Below are positions 8,492 through 17,993 of a stretch of DNA of 59,964 nucleotides, one piece after another (position 1 is the first letter of the stretch; each line of letters opens with the position of its first letter). The translations under genes were made by a program, and so were the position numbers. The DNA is from a virus: the IMG/VR virus record IMGVR_UViG_3300031669_000026, positions 1-59,964 of that record; one strand, written 5' to 3'. The notes beneath the pieces were generated by a model, which did no database searches, was not told where the DNA came from, and was given only the letters and a program-made list of their open reading frames with translations.

Positions 8492-10183
8492 ATGAGTACA
8501 AGTAATTATCAACGACCCGGCGTTTATATTAGCCAGGATACAAGAGCAGTTCTCGCAGCTTTTGGAGGGTTGCCGAGAGCATTGTGTATTGTTGGAGAGG
8601 CAAGTAGATCGAAAGTTGTTTCAGATGAAATAGTAAGACGTGGTTATGTGTTAAAGGAAAGTATTACGCCCGCCGCCGCGTCTCCACATCAGGCTGAGTT
8701 AGATTATACGGCTAATCAAGTAAAAACAGATACAATAATGTATCGAGATAATGTAGAATTGGATCCTGATGGATGGGATTTTGATGACGCAACACATGTA
8801 ACTATCAAAGATTTTGCATTTACTGGAGGTTCTGTTTATACAATAAGCTATCAAGCAAGTGCAGTATCTCCGCCCGCAACTGATCCGTTAGTAAATGTAA
8901 CTATTGAATCAATATCAATGGTAGGAACTTATCCGAGAGTATCTTATTATGTTCAGGGAACGGATTATCAATTGACAGCTAATAAAGTGGATTGGACTCT
9001 TGGAGGAGCAGAACCAAATCTGGATACTTTTTACTATGTTTCATATACATATACAAGACCAGATACAGATTATAGTACTCCAAAATTAGCTTTTAGTTTG
9101 GATGAAGTGTTGAATGATGTTGGTGGTTTAGATGCTACCAATTATTTAGCAATAGGTGCTCAAATTGCATTTCAGCAAAATACACCATTTTTATGGTATA
9201 TGCAAGTTAAGGATGCTGATGCTGATGGAACTTATACAGTAAATGATTATAAGACTGCTGTGGATGGATGCAAATTGAAAGAGGAAATAACGGATATTTG
9301 TATTTTAATGCCAACTAATTTTAGTAATTCGGATTATGATTTATTAACTGCGTATGTACGTCAGCATGTAATTGATGAATCAAATATCTATAAAAAGCAC
9401 GAAAGAATTGGTTGGTTCGGAAGAAAGATAAATACGGATATAGGTGATAAATCAACACAATATACTTTTGTTTATACAGCATCACAGCTTTTGGTAGCTT
9501 TTGCTGGTAGTCCTGGAAGAGGAAGATTAGTATTGATTGGTCCGAGTTATTGTCAGAAGACTATTACTACAGAATCTGGAATGGAATTGACAATGACTTT
9601 AGATTCATCCTTTTTAGCATGTGCAGTTGCTGCAAAACAAAATAGTTTTGATAGCGTGGCAGATTCGTTGTTAAGAAAAACAATAACAGGATTTGATTCT
9701 ATTGAAGAGTGGAGTCCAGAACAGGTAGATTATTGTGCTGCTAGCGGAGTTTGTGTTGTAAGTTATGTAGGAGGATTGCATATATTGTTGGATCCGATTA
9801 CTACTGAAAGTGGAAATGCAATTGAATTTCAGGAAATATCAGCAACATGTCAAAGAGATTTGCTTACAAAAAGGATGAGAGAATATTTGGATGCAAATAT
9901 TATTGGTTTAGTTCCAGATGACCTTGATGACTTTTTATGGGATATAAAAGGAGCAATTGTATTGGTATTAAAAGCGGCTGTTTCAGATGGTGTGATTGGT
10001 ACTTTTACAGATGAAGATGGAACTACAAGGGAAGTAGATACAACAAAAGATATTGATGTGAAACGTGATTTAACAGATGCAACAAAATATCTTTTTAAAT
10101 ATTGGTTTAATCTCAGATATCCTGCTAAGAGATTGTTTGGTTCATATACTGTAGATACACCATTTTATGAACAGAAAGTATAA
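8492..10183 (+). CDS. Tail sheath protein
   Basis: Contractile tail sheath subunit, 563 aa from ATG 8492, chosen because GGAGAGGAGGTG stands just before it. The N-terminus RPGVYISQD is the hallmark opening of sheath proteins. The C-terminus KDIDVKRDLTDATKYLFKYW matches the conserved sheath C-terminal domain that interlocks neighbouring subunits. Subunits polymerise around the tail tube and contract on infection. The gene is followed at 10232 by the tube gene, the standard pairing. This gene and its order establish myovirus morphology. Confidence 0.92.
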   Translation: MSTSNYQRPGVYISQDTRAVLAAFGGLPRALCIVGEASRSKVVSDEIVRRGYVLKESITPAAASPHQAELDYTANQVKTDTIMYRDNVELDPDGWDFDDATHVTIKDFAFTGGSVYTISYQASAVSPPATDPLVNVTIESISMVGTYPRVSYYVQGTDYQLTANKVDWTLGGAEPNLDTFYYVSYTYTRPDTDYSTPKLAFSLDEVLNDVGGLDATNYLAIGAQIAFQQNTPFLWYMQVKDADADGTYTVNDYKTAVDGCKLKEEITDICILMPTNFSNSDYDLLTAYVRQHVIDESNIYKKHERIGWFGRKINTDIGDKSTQYTFVYTASQLLVAFAGSPGRGRLVLIGPSYCQKTITTESGMELTMTLDSSFLACAVAAKQNSFDSVADSLLRKTITGFDSIEEWSPEQVDYCAASGVCVVSYVGGLHILLDPITTESGNAIEFQEISATCQRDLLTKRMREYLDANIIGLVPDDLDDFLWDIKGAIVLVLKAAVSDGVIGTFTDEDGTTREVDTTKDIDVKRDLTDATKYLFKYWFNLRYPAKRLFGSYTVDTPFYEQKV

Positions 10184-10231
10184 AATGAAGAAAGGAATTT
10201 AAAATTTAATTTTTGGAGGAGGTGAATTTAT

Positions 10232-10684
10232 ATGGGTAGAGCGCCATTTACAAAAGCCATAACTCAACATATAGTTTCAATTAGAGTTAATGGTCAGACT
10301 ATAGGTTATATACAGCAGTGGAATGCATCACAAAGAAAGGATATAACTCGTGTTTTTGAGATTAATGCTGCGACTTCAGGAAGAGCAATTGAATTAGTTC
10401 CTGGAAATACTACCGAGGATACTATTGCTGTAAATAGATATGATATCTACAAAAAGTTAATGTGGAAGGCATTTGGTTTTGCAGCAACAATTGTCCATTT
10501 GTCAGATCATTTAAGACCTTTTGATGTTAAAGAAATTTGGAAAACACCACAAGGAGAAACTTACGGAACAATGTATACAGGATGTTGGTTTGCTGATACT
10601 GGAAGAGATATAGGTGCGACAGGTGAAAGAGTTATGATGGCTAGAGGAACATTACAAGTAACTGATAGAATTCCATTAAGATAA
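10232..10684 (+). CDS. Tail tube protein
   Basis: A 150-residue protein placed directly after the sheath. It has the beta-sandwich composition of gp19/XkdM-like tube proteins, with ITQHIVSIRVNGQTIGYIQQ at the N-terminus, EIWKTPQGETYGTMYTGCW in the middle and a short C-terminal strand. Tube subunits stack as hexameric rings inside the sheath and form the DNA channel. A very strong GGAGGAGGTG precedes the ATG, in keeping with a highly expressed product. A five-codon ORF (MKKGI) lies in the gap after the sheath and is not called. Confidence 0.85.
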   Translation: MGRAPFTKAITQHIVSIRVNGQTIGYIQQWNASQRKDITRVFEINAATSGRAIELVPGNTTEDTIAVNRYDIYKKLMWKAFGFAATIVHLSDHLRPFDVKEIWKTPQGETYGTMYTGCWFADTGRDIGATGERVMMARGTLQVTDRIPLR

Positions 10685-10714
10685 TTTTTATGAAAATGAA
10701 TTTGGAGGTGAAAC

Positions 10715-11128
10715 ATGGCAAGTCCATTAGATGATTTGAAAAAATTGTTAGTTGATGGTTCAATAACTAAAGATGTTGAATACGAAGGACATACTTATAC
10801 TTTTTCAAGTTTAAATGAAGAAGAAGATGTTTGGAAAGATAGGTTTGTTCAATTGGATTCACCTTTAGCAATGGCCACTTCTAAAAGAGCACCTACTTTG
10901 GCAATAGCTTTGAGAAAATTGGATGGGATACGTGTTGAAGATTTATTTCCTGATTTTAATAATAATGCACTATTGGAAAGTGGAATAAAATTTCTTATAG
11001 CACAGACTTTGTTAGATGATTATTTTAGGAAAATGAAGAGAGAACATATTTCCGCTTTATTTGGTTTATATGTTACTGAAATAGAAAAACCAGAAAAAGA
11101 GGCAATAGTTCAAATAAAAAACTCCTAA
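10715..11128 (+). CDS. Tail assembly chaperone, upstream frame
   Basis: A 137-residue protein between the tube and tape measure genes, the position of the G/gpG-type chaperone. It contains a short acidic region (NEEEDVWKDR) and a helical C-terminal half. It ends at TAA 11126, six bases after an A AAA AAC slippery heptamer that puts a fraction of ribosomes into the frame of the next reading frame. Both products are expected to bind the tape measure protein and the tube during assembly and are absent from mature virions. GGAGGTG precedes the start. Confidence 0.8.
   Translation: MASPLDDLKKLLVDGSITKDVEYEGHTYTFSSLNEEEDVWKDRFVQLDSPLAMATSKRAPTLAIALRKLDGIRVEDLFPDFNNNALLESGIKFLIAQTLLDDYFRKMKREHISALFGLYVTEIEKPEKEAIVQIKNS
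11116..11122 (+). promoter_or_regulatory. Programmed -1 ribosomal frameshift site (A AAA AAC)
   Basis: The heptamer A AAA AAC is in the correct phase (ATA AAA AAC) of the upstream chaperone frame, eight codons from its end at most and just before its TAA. A -1 slip continues as CTC CTA AAC GAG, which runs without a stop into the 11146-11529 frame. The predicted fusion is about 271 residues. Position, phase and gene context all match known tail chaperone frameshifting. Confidence 0.85.
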
Positions 11129-11145
11129 ACGAGCCCTCTTGGAAG

Positions 11146-11529
11146 ATGAAGTCTAATATATTGGCTTCTAAAGGGGTGCTCGTATCTGATCCAAATGTAA
11201 AGAAAATGAATAAAGCTCAATGGATTTTTGAATATGAGGGATATGTAAGAAAAAGAAAAAAATTCCTAAGAGATCTAGGATTGCTTTTGGTAGGAGAAAA
11301 AGCTCAAAAATTGGATATAGATGAGGAAATGGAATTACTTCCATTAGCGTACGTTTTGAATCCAGAAGTAATGAATGAGTATATTAAGAAAACAGAAGAA
11401 GAGGAAGAAGGTTTGAATATGAATGATGAAGAATACGAGAATATGTTGAAACGGTATGAAGAATCTGGTTATAAACTTGATGATATTGAATTGATGGAAG
11501 AAAAAAATGAACAGGAGAAAAATAAATAA
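11146..11529 (+). CDS. Tail assembly chaperone, downstream frame (made by -1 frameshift)
   Basis: The coding frame is continuous from the slippery site at 11122 through LLNEPSWKMKSN to 11529. It is most likely translated only as the C-terminal extension of the upstream chaperone, giving a G-T type fusion. The ATG at 11146 has no Shine-Dalgarno. The segment is helical and charged (KAQWIFEYEGYVRKRKKF, then an acidic Glu-rich tail), as expected for the part that recruits the tape measure protein. It abuts the tape measure start at 11530. Confidence 0.8.
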   Translation: MKSNILASKGVLVSDPNVKKMNKAQWIFEYEGYVRKRKKFLRDLGLLLVGEKAQKLDIDEEMELLPLAYVLNPEVMNEYIKKTEEEEEGLNMNDEEYENMLKRYEESGYKLDDIELMEEKNEQEKNK

Positions 11530-13563
11530 ATGTCTGATGAACAACTTCAGTTAAAATTAGAATTAGAAACTGAAACTGCAAAAAGAGAAGCCACTGAAGC
11601 TCTTGGTTCTATAGGAGAAGAAGTTAAAAATTTGGCTGAAACTTTTACTGATGTTTCTACTAAATTAGAAAGTGTGGCCGATTCTTTTAGTTTATTAAAG
11701 ACTAGAAGTGCGGCCGATTTAGAAAATGTTTCTAAAACAGTAAGAAAAACTGAAGAAGATTTTGAAGAACTTACTAATACTCAGGAACGAGGCACTCAAA
11801 AAATGGGAACAACTGGAAAGGTAATGGGTGCTGTATGGAAAGATTTGAGTTCAGGAATGGGCGCGCTTAAACAAAGATCAATGGACCTTTTAGGTTTAAG
11901 AGGATTAGCTTTGGGCGGTGTTGGAGTGACGGGAGGATTTGTAGCACTTGCTGTTGGAAGTTTTTTAACGGTAGATAAATTAGATACAGCAATTAAAAAT
12001 CTTTCTTTTGATGCCCAAGGATTGAGAGGCCAGCTTCTAGGTTTGAAAGAAACCAGGGCTGGTGATACTTTTAAATTAATGGGACATAATGTTGATGCTT
12101 TACATGAACAATTTAAAGGATTAGGGCATAAAGGCGCTGTAGAAGTAATGTCAGCTTTTGCAAAGTCTGGAATTGAAGTAAAATCCTTGTCAGATAATAC
12201 ACGAGATTTATCTGTTTCTTTTGATACCATTTTAGGACTTCCAGTAGGAACTACAATGGGAGATTGGACATCAAAAGCTAAAGAATTTGGACAGGATATT
12301 AATTTTGTATCTGATTCTATGGTGAGTATGTACGGAGATTTTGGTGCTTTTATTGAACAGGGACGAAAGGGTGCAGTAGCTGTTACTGATTTGATGAATT
12401 CTTTGGAAATGGCGGGGAGGTCTTTATCGGGATGGCATACAAATTGGCAACAAATGATAGATTTGCAACTTTTATATATTGATGGTGCTGAAAAAGCTGG
12501 TATGAGTACTGAAGGAGCGAGCCGTTCTTTCGCAGGTTTAGCTGGATCATTGGCGAATTTATCAGAAGGTAAATGGTCTTTTATTCTTAAAGATATGGAG
12601 AAAGTGGGAGCGGGTACTACGGGTGGAACAAAGGAAAGTATTGAAAGAGTGCAAGCCCATTTAGTAAAACAAACAGAGGCAATGGGAGGCGGATGGTATG
12701 GTAAAATGGAAGCTGCTATTCAGATGCCTATGACGATGGCTAAAGAAGGTTCAAAAATGAAAGCGGCGGATATAAGTACTTGGTATGGTATGTTGTTGGA
12801 ACAAATGGTACCAAAAAGTATGCGAGGAAACAAAGGTTTGGAAATGGCGTGGTTAAAGAAAGAAATGGGAATGGGACAGCAAGAGGCTAAAGCTATAACA
12901 GAAATGGCTGAATTTTATAGAAAAGAAAAAAAAGGAGAATTGACTGAAGAAGGTAAGAGTAAAAGAGATAAAACAATAACAGATATGGCAAAACAACAAA
13001 TGGAAGATAGGTTATCTGCAACAGAAAGGATAACTGCAGGAATTGCTCGTTGGTGGGTTAGAGTTGCTCCACACATTTTTTCTATGATTATGGGAGCAGT
13101 GGATCTCATTGTTAAGGCTATTGGTGTAGTAGCAGGAGAAACTGAATGGAAAGATGTTAAAGAAAGTATGGCTTTTTCATCGGCCGCTTTTGGAAAATTT
13201 ATGGATGTTACAAAAACAGAATTTAATAATCTGTTGGGCATTGGAAAAGATATTAAAGGAATAGAAGGTTTGCTACCTCCAGATTGGGGAAAAGATGAAG
13301 AAGAAGCTAAACTTTCCAGAGAAAGAGAGCTTATAAAAAAACTTTCCTCACCAGATGAACCAGGGTGGAAAAAAATTGGAATGAAAGGGAGGAATCAAAT
13401 GGAAAGAGATACTTTTGGAGTGGAAAGGGGATCATTGGCCTCAGCTACGGCAGGAGTAGTCAACGTTGTAAGAGGTAAAGAATTATTTATTAGAATTACT
13501 AAAGGACAAATGTTACAAGTATTGGGCGGGGAATCTGATGCAACAAATAAAGGAGGGGTATAA
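11530..13563 (+). CDS. Tape measure protein
   Basis: A 677-residue protein after the chaperones. The N-terminal ~90 residues form a coiled coil (ETETAKREATEALGSIGEEV). Glycine/alanine-rich hydrophobic stretches follow (residues about 120-145, GLRGLALGGVGVTGGFVALA), with another hydrophobic segment near residue 510. Long helices with little repetition make up the rest. Tape measure proteins fill the tail tube and set its length. At this size the tail would be fairly short, about 100 nm if 1.5 Angstrom per residue applies. No peptidase or muramidase motif is evident. Confidence 0.82.
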   Translation: MSDEQLQLKLELETETAKREATEALGSIGEEVKNLAETFTDVSTKLESVADSFSLLKTRSAADLENVSKTVRKTEEDFEELTNTQERGTQKMGTTGKVMGAVWKDLSSGMGALKQRSMDLLGLRGLALGGVGVTGGFVALAVGSFLTVDKLDTAIKNLSFDAQGLRGQLLGLKETRAGDTFKLMGHNVDALHEQFKGLGHKGAVEVMSAFAKSGIEVKSLSDNTRDLSVSFDTILGLPVGTTMGDWTSKAKEFGQDINFVSDSMVSMYGDFGAFIEQGRKGAVAVTDLMNSLEMAGRSLSGWHTNWQQMIDLQLLYIDGAEKAGMSTEGASRSFAGLAGSLANLSEGKWSFILKDMEKVGAGTTGGTKESIERVQAHLVKQTEAMGGGWYGKMEAAIQMPMTMAKEGSKMKAADISTWYGMLLEQMVPKSMRGNKGLEMAWLKKEMGMGQQEAKAITEMAEFYRKEKKGELTEEGKSKRDKTITDMAKQQMEDRLSATERITAGIARWWVRVAPHIFSMIMGAVDLIVKAIGVVAGETEWKDVKESMAFSSAAFGKFMDVTKTEFNNLLGIGKDIKGIEGLLPPDWGKDEEEAKLSRERELIKKLSSPDEPGWKKIGMKGRNQMERDTFGVERGSLASATAGVVNVVRGKELFIRITKGQMLQVLGGESDATNKGGV

Positions 13564-13566
13564 ACA

Positions 13567-14259
13567 ATGGATGTAGAAAAAATATTTGATTATACTTTAT
13601 GGAATCCATTGAATCCTATTGAACATTCACAGAGAATTCCTATGAAAATTTGGACCGATTTATCAGTTCATGATGGGGGAGGGGGTAAAGTACCAGGTGC
13701 TGGAGCTAATAAAAAACAAACAATGCTGGAATTATCTGTAAATCCTCAAAGCGTAGCTTTTAAACAAGTAAAAAGAATTACCAGTGATGTAGTTAGAAAA
13801 GGAAGAGTATATTATTTTTGGTCTTCGGCTCCTGGAGAACGAAATTTGGATATATTGGCTTTGACAATTGGAGGAGTATCTGGATCTATTTTGAATAGAG
13901 TGGCAAATACTCAATATCAGCAAACATTGGGAGAACAAAAAATATCAAATCCACCAGAGGGCGCTATTAATAAGAAACATCAAAAATGGATGAAATTATA
14001 TTCTATGACAAGAGAGGCAGCATATCCTTTAGAATTGAATGGAGAATTTAATTATGCATATATTGAATATGTAAGTCCAATTTTTCCTGCAGGAAAAACA
14101 ATAACTTTTAAAGGACATTTTTCTAATCCATTGGATTTTGAAGAAAATGCAGAGAGACCATTTTTAATAAATTACTCTTTTGAATTTATAGTTCATCAAA
14201 CCGATCCTTCATTGGATACTATTTTAGAAGAAGCATCAAAATTTTTATTAACTAGATAG
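13567..14259 (+). CDS. Baseplate/tail-hub associated protein
   Basis: A 230-residue protein directly after the tape measure, the place where XkdP-like or distal tail proteins are found. It starts with a beta-rich domain (MLELSVNPQSVAFKQVKR, VYYFWSSAPGERNLDILALTIGG), like the N-terminal part of such baseplate proteins that joins tube and hub. No LysM repeat can be seen. The C-terminal part includes FKGHFSNPLDFEENAERPF. Function is inferred from gene order: connection of the tube end to the hub. Confidence 0.6.
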   Translation: MDVEKIFDYTLWNPLNPIEHSQRIPMKIWTDLSVHDGGGGKVPGAGANKKQTMLELSVNPQSVAFKQVKRITSDVVRKGRVYYFWSSAPGERNLDILALTIGGVSGSILNRVANTQYQQTLGEQKISNPPEGAINKKHQKWMKLYSMTREAAYPLELNGEFNYAYIEYVSPIFPAGKTITFKGHFSNPLDFEENAERPFLINYSFEFIVHQTDPSLDTILEEASKFLLTR

Positions 14260-14269
14260 AGGATAGAAA

Positions 14270-16075
14270 ATGGAACAAGAATTTTTTCCAGAGGGCGGAT
14301 GTGTTCGTACAGGCGAACCTTCATATAGAGTTTTTATATTTACAAAAGAAGTGACTGAGGATGTGAAAAGTGTAAACATAACATGGTCTACAATTGATTC
14401 GACTTGTTCTATTGAATTGACAAATCCTCGTGAAAAATGGATTATAACTGAAAATAATCTTAATGGAATATGGAGAGAGGATGAAAAAATAAAGAAAGCA
14501 ATTTATAAAAGAAAGAAAACATTTATAGTTACAAAAAAATCTAAAAGTACTATTAATAAAAATGAAAATCCAAAAAGTGAATCTTCTACTACTCATACTG
14601 AGGCGGGAACTTGTGTTTATGATTTATATGAAGGAGATAGTGTTATTTCTTGTGGTGATACTGTTAGAGTATATTTAAAAGATCCGTTTTCTGATTATTG
14701 GTACAGAGGATTTACAGGATATGCTTCTCCTGTAACAGATTCTTACAGCGCAGATGCAGATCATTTTATTTTAACAGTTCATTGTGAAGATACAAAAAGA
14801 TGGATAAGAGCTACAAGATTAGGATGGGGAGTTTGGGGTTCAGATAGTTCTGTTAGTTATGCAACACAGGAAGAAACAGAAAAAGCAACTGTTTCTTCTA
14901 TATGGCAGTATGTTGCACCTGGTAAATCATTGGAAGAATTAGTAGTTTGGTTAATTACTGGAAAAACTCTTGATACTTCTGTTATTGGTGATATGCAAAT
15001 AAAACCAGACAAAGAAGAGGAATTAGAATTACGTTGTGGGAATTTTACATTAGGAAAAAGATGGGTTATAAAAAATAACAAAGATGTTGAAGATGCTCAA
15101 TTATTTTTATTTAATGAATGCTTGAGAGTACAAGGAAAAGGCGCAGATGCCGAAGATCTTATTACTGAAGAAGGCAAATTTGTTACTCGTGCGGGAAGTG
15201 GAGAAAATGCAAAGAAGGTAGATGATGGAAGTCTTTATAATGTAGATGGTCAGATTCATGTAATGATTCCAGAATATTTGACATATACTGGAGAAGATGA
15301 AGAAGAAGGAGGTATTTATTTAAAACCGCATACAATGCTTCAAGAAATTGGATATAGAGACGAATATTCATCCAGACTAGGTATAATTCAAGATTGGGCA
15401 GAAACAGTAGAATTTAAATTTTATGCATTGCCAAATGGCGATGTTTTGTTAGAATTTCCACAATATGATTTTAGACCTGAAGATTATGGTAAAGCTAATG
15501 ATTCAATAACAAAAGGTAAAGAAGTTTTTAAAGTGACAAATAAAGAAATTATGGGATGGGATATTACCGAAGATGATGGAGGCATTGATACTCTTTTTGT
15601 AGTAGGAGGTTCTTTAGAACAATATTTTAAAAAAATAGGTGATTCAGCTCAATTAAGCGGGAGAATAGGAATATCTGGAAAAGAAAGTCTTACTAAAAGA
15701 TTTGGTTGGAGATGTAGAAATTTAGATGCTCCTTTAGTTACTTCAAAAGAAGGTTGTGTATTATTGGCTGAAGCACTTTTGAATAGATCATTTTCTGAAG
15801 CAAAAACAATGAATGTGGATTGTACTGCTCGATATGAAGTTTGGCCAGGAAGGCCTTATTTAGTGGAAGGAAGAAGAGTTTTAGGATATTGTACTTCTAT
15901 AGAACATACTATTGTATGGGGATCTCAATTAAAGACTAAAATAAATCTAAGCTATTTAAGGGGTTGGAATACAGAAAAAGAAGAATGGACTACAATAGGA
16001 GGAAAGTTAATAAGTGAAGAAAGACGATATTTGGATTATAGTAAATTATATTCTTCTGAGAAGAAAGGAATATAA
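14270..16075 (+). CDS. Baseplate hub protein (gp27/XkdQ-like)
   Basis: A 601-residue protein occupying the hub position between the tape-measure module and the spike. The N-terminal SVNITWSTIDSTCSIELTNP resembles the first beta domain of gp27/gpD-like hubs. The middle segment (residues about 75-110) is an unusually Lys/Ser-rich insertion. The C-terminal region (PGRPYLVEGRRVLGYCTSIEH) resembles the barrel where the spike docks. Hubs form a trimer on which the spike sits. The assignment rests on gene order and overall pattern rather than a strong motif. Confidence 0.65.
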   Translation: MEQEFFPEGGCVRTGEPSYRVFIFTKEVTEDVKSVNITWSTIDSTCSIELTNPREKWIITENNLNGIWREDEKIKKAIYKRKKTFIVTKKSKSTINKNENPKSESSTTHTEAGTCVYDLYEGDSVISCGDTVRVYLKDPFSDYWYRGFTGYASPVTDSYSADADHFILTVHCEDTKRWIRATRLGWGVWGSDSSVSYATQEETEKATVSSIWQYVAPGKSLEELVVWLITGKTLDTSVIGDMQIKPDKEEELELRCGNFTLGKRWVIKNNKDVEDAQLFLFNECLRVQGKGADAEDLITEEGKFVTRAGSGENAKKVDDGSLYNVDGQIHVMIPEYLTYTGEDEEEGGIYLKPHTMLQEIGYRDEYSSRLGIIQDWAETVEFKFYALPNGDVLLEFPQYDFRPEDYGKANDSITKGKEVFKVTNKEIMGWDITEDDGGIDTLFVVGGSLEQYFKKIGDSAQLSGRIGISGKESLTKRFGWRCRNLDAPLVTSKEGCVLLAEALLNRSFSEAKTMNVDCTARYEVWPGRPYLVEGRRVLGYCTSIEHTIVWGSQLKTKINLSYLRGWNTEKEEWTTIGGKLISEERRYLDYSKLYSSEKKGI

Positions 16076-16078
16076 CTA

Positions 16079-17518
16079 ATGAGAAATTTATCTCCAGGAG
16101 AAGCAGCAAGTTGGGAAAAAAGAGTAATAAAGGATCCTTATAATAAACTGGTTGAAGGTATTATTACTAATGTTTTTACTGATACTGGTTATGCAACGGT
16201 GAGAATTCTTCAACATGTGGGAGTAGAAAAGGATTGTCGAATCGCCTTTCAAAGTATAGGAGCTTTTTGTAATTGTAGAGTTATGCCATGTCAAGGTGAT
16301 ATGGTTTTAGTTGCATATACTAGAGGAAATAGACCAGAAATTATAGGATATGTTTCTCCGACTAAATCTAAAGTAATGAATAGTTCAGGAAAGATGGATG
16401 AAGATCAAAGCAGAGGAGGTTATTATCAATTAATAAAAGCTTCGCAAGATGGGGAAGAATGGGAAGTTGTTTCTCCAGGTGGAAATGGTAGTAAAAAACC
16501 CTGGAAACAAAAAATTGTTTTTCGAAGAATTGAACAAGGAGAATTTAATTATAAGAGCGGTGCTCCCCATTATCCAGGCGGTGCAGAAATATATGGAAAT
16601 AGAATGGGAAATTTATATTTATACGGAGGACCTGCAGTTTTAATAAAATTATTAAGAGATGCAAATGAAAATCAACAATATGCAGATTTATTTAGAAGAA
16701 GAGATAATGATTCTGGATTAGGTAGTTGTTCAATAGAAGAACGATTTGGAACAGTAAAAAGAAAAGTAGATACAATGAATATTACTTCACTTGAAGAAGA
16801 ATGGCCAATTCCAGTAGGAGGTTGGAAAGGAAGTTGGAAATCGACTACAGAATCGGCGAAAGAATATTGTTTAAAAATAAAAAGAAAAGTTGGGATGGGA
16901 AGTGCTTCAACTCATAAGAATTTGATAGAAATTAAATACGGAGATGTTATAGATAATAAAGGATTGGTCGAATATAACCCAAAAACTAAAAAAGAAGTTA
17001 GAGCCAAACTATCAGTTTTTGATGAAGATGATCAGAGTGGAAAAAATTGTACAACTTTTAAAATTGACAAAGCTGGAAATGTTTATGTAAGACAGATGTT
17101 AAAAGCGACAGATTTTTCGATAATAGGATTAGCAGCGACATTTTGGACTCAATTTAAAAATTGGACTGCTTATATAACTGAAAATAAAAAACAATATATT
17201 TTAAAAGATGATTTAAAAATGGTTGGGGGAAGTCAGACAAATATAGTTTTAAAGAAAAGCATAAATTTTATAGGTAAACAGAAAACAGATATTGTATGCG
17301 GAAAATGGGAAGTAATGGCTTTAACTGCAGAAATAAGAGCTATGTCAGTTAAACTAGGAATGGGAAGTTTTCAGAAATTAGTGAATGAGACTTTTTTAAC
17401 AAATTTATACAATACGCATACACATCCTGGTGTTTTTCCAGGGCCTAGTGTAACAGGACCTCCTATAATTCCAGGAATTCCATTGGTACATACAACAATT
17501 AATACTGAGGCGGGATAA
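16079..17518 (+). CDS. Baseplate central spike with OB-fold domain
   Basis: A 479-residue protein with an N-terminal OB-fold-like region (residues about 17-90: VEGIITNVFTDTGYATVRIL, QGDMVLVAYTRGNRPEIIGY) typical of gpV/gp5-type spikes. A middle beta-helix-like region follows. The C-terminus reads YNTHTHPG, then Pro/Gly-rich sequence; HxH near the tip of spikes commonly binds a metal ion. It would pierce the host envelope during contraction. The gene lies three bases after the hub gene. Confidence 0.72.
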   Translation: MRNLSPGEAASWEKRVIKDPYNKLVEGIITNVFTDTGYATVRILQHVGVEKDCRIAFQSIGAFCNCRVMPCQGDMVLVAYTRGNRPEIIGYVSPTKSKVMNSSGKMDEDQSRGGYYQLIKASQDGEEWEVVSPGGNGSKKPWKQKIVFRRIEQGEFNYKSGAPHYPGGAEIYGNRMGNLYLYGGPAVLIKLLRDANENQQYADLFRRRDNDSGLGSCSIEERFGTVKRKVDTMNITSLEEEWPIPVGGWKGSWKSTTESAKEYCLKIKRKVGMGSASTHKNLIEIKYGDVIDNKGLVEYNPKTKKEVRAKLSVFDEDDQSGKNCTTFKIDKAGNVYVRQMLKATDFSIIGLAATFWTQFKNWTAYITENKKQYILKDDLKMVGGSQTNIVLKKSINFIGKQKTDIVCGKWEVMALTAEIRAMSVKLGMGSFQKLVNETFLTNLYNTHTHPGVFPGPSVTGPPIIPGIPLVHTTINTEAG

Positions 17519-17519
17519 A

Positions 17520-17993
17520 ATGGCTGGAAAACCCTTTGATGAATGTTTCTATGATTTATTACGAGCTTTGGCCGTTGATGAACTTGCAAGTTTAAAACAA
17601 TATCTTCAAGATTCTAAAGGATTGATTTCTCATGAAATAAATGATATAGGTTTTAAAATATCAAGAATTGATGATTGGCAATCAACTCTTCAAGGTGAAT
17701 TAGGTAGAATAGAGAATAAGGTTAAAAAATATGCAGATCAATACGGAGCAATGCCTTTTGCAGATTTTATTGATTGTATAGATAGTGGAAATATGGCGGA
17801 TGATATGCGGTCAATGATGGAAGGATATCTTGATAAATATTACGATTTAAAATACAATTTAATAAGTTCTACGAGTATTCAAACTTATTGGGAAAATATT
17901 GATTTATATAGAAAAGATTTAGAATCCAAAATAACAGACTATATTGAATCTATAGATAGCATTTTAGCAGAAAAACTTACAGGAGTCTTTTAA
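17520..17993 (+). CDS. Helical baseplate-region protein of unknown function
   Basis: A 157-residue mostly helical, acidic protein with coiled-coil potential (residues 40-75 and 105-150). It lies between the spike and the gp25-like wedge gene, overlapping the latter by one base. No catalytic or metal motif is visible. In related gene orders a small accessory of the baseplate sits here, but I do not recognise this one. Confidence 0.5.
   Translation: MAGKPFDECFYDLLRALAVDELASLKQYLQDSKGLISHEINDIGFKISRIDDWQSTLQGELGRIENKVKKYADQYGAMPFADFIDCIDSGNMADDMRSMMEGYLDKYYDLKYNLISSTSIQTYWENIDLYRKDLESKITDYIESIDSILAEKLTGVF

Noticed and set aside
10185-10202. Five-codon ORF (MKKGI) after the sheath gene
   Set aside because: Too short and without a ribosome site, unlike the leader before the sheath.
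16449-16643. Plus-strand frame inside the spike gene, and similar frames at 25718 and 52185
   Set aside because: They overlap genes with firm family support and lack ribosome sites.
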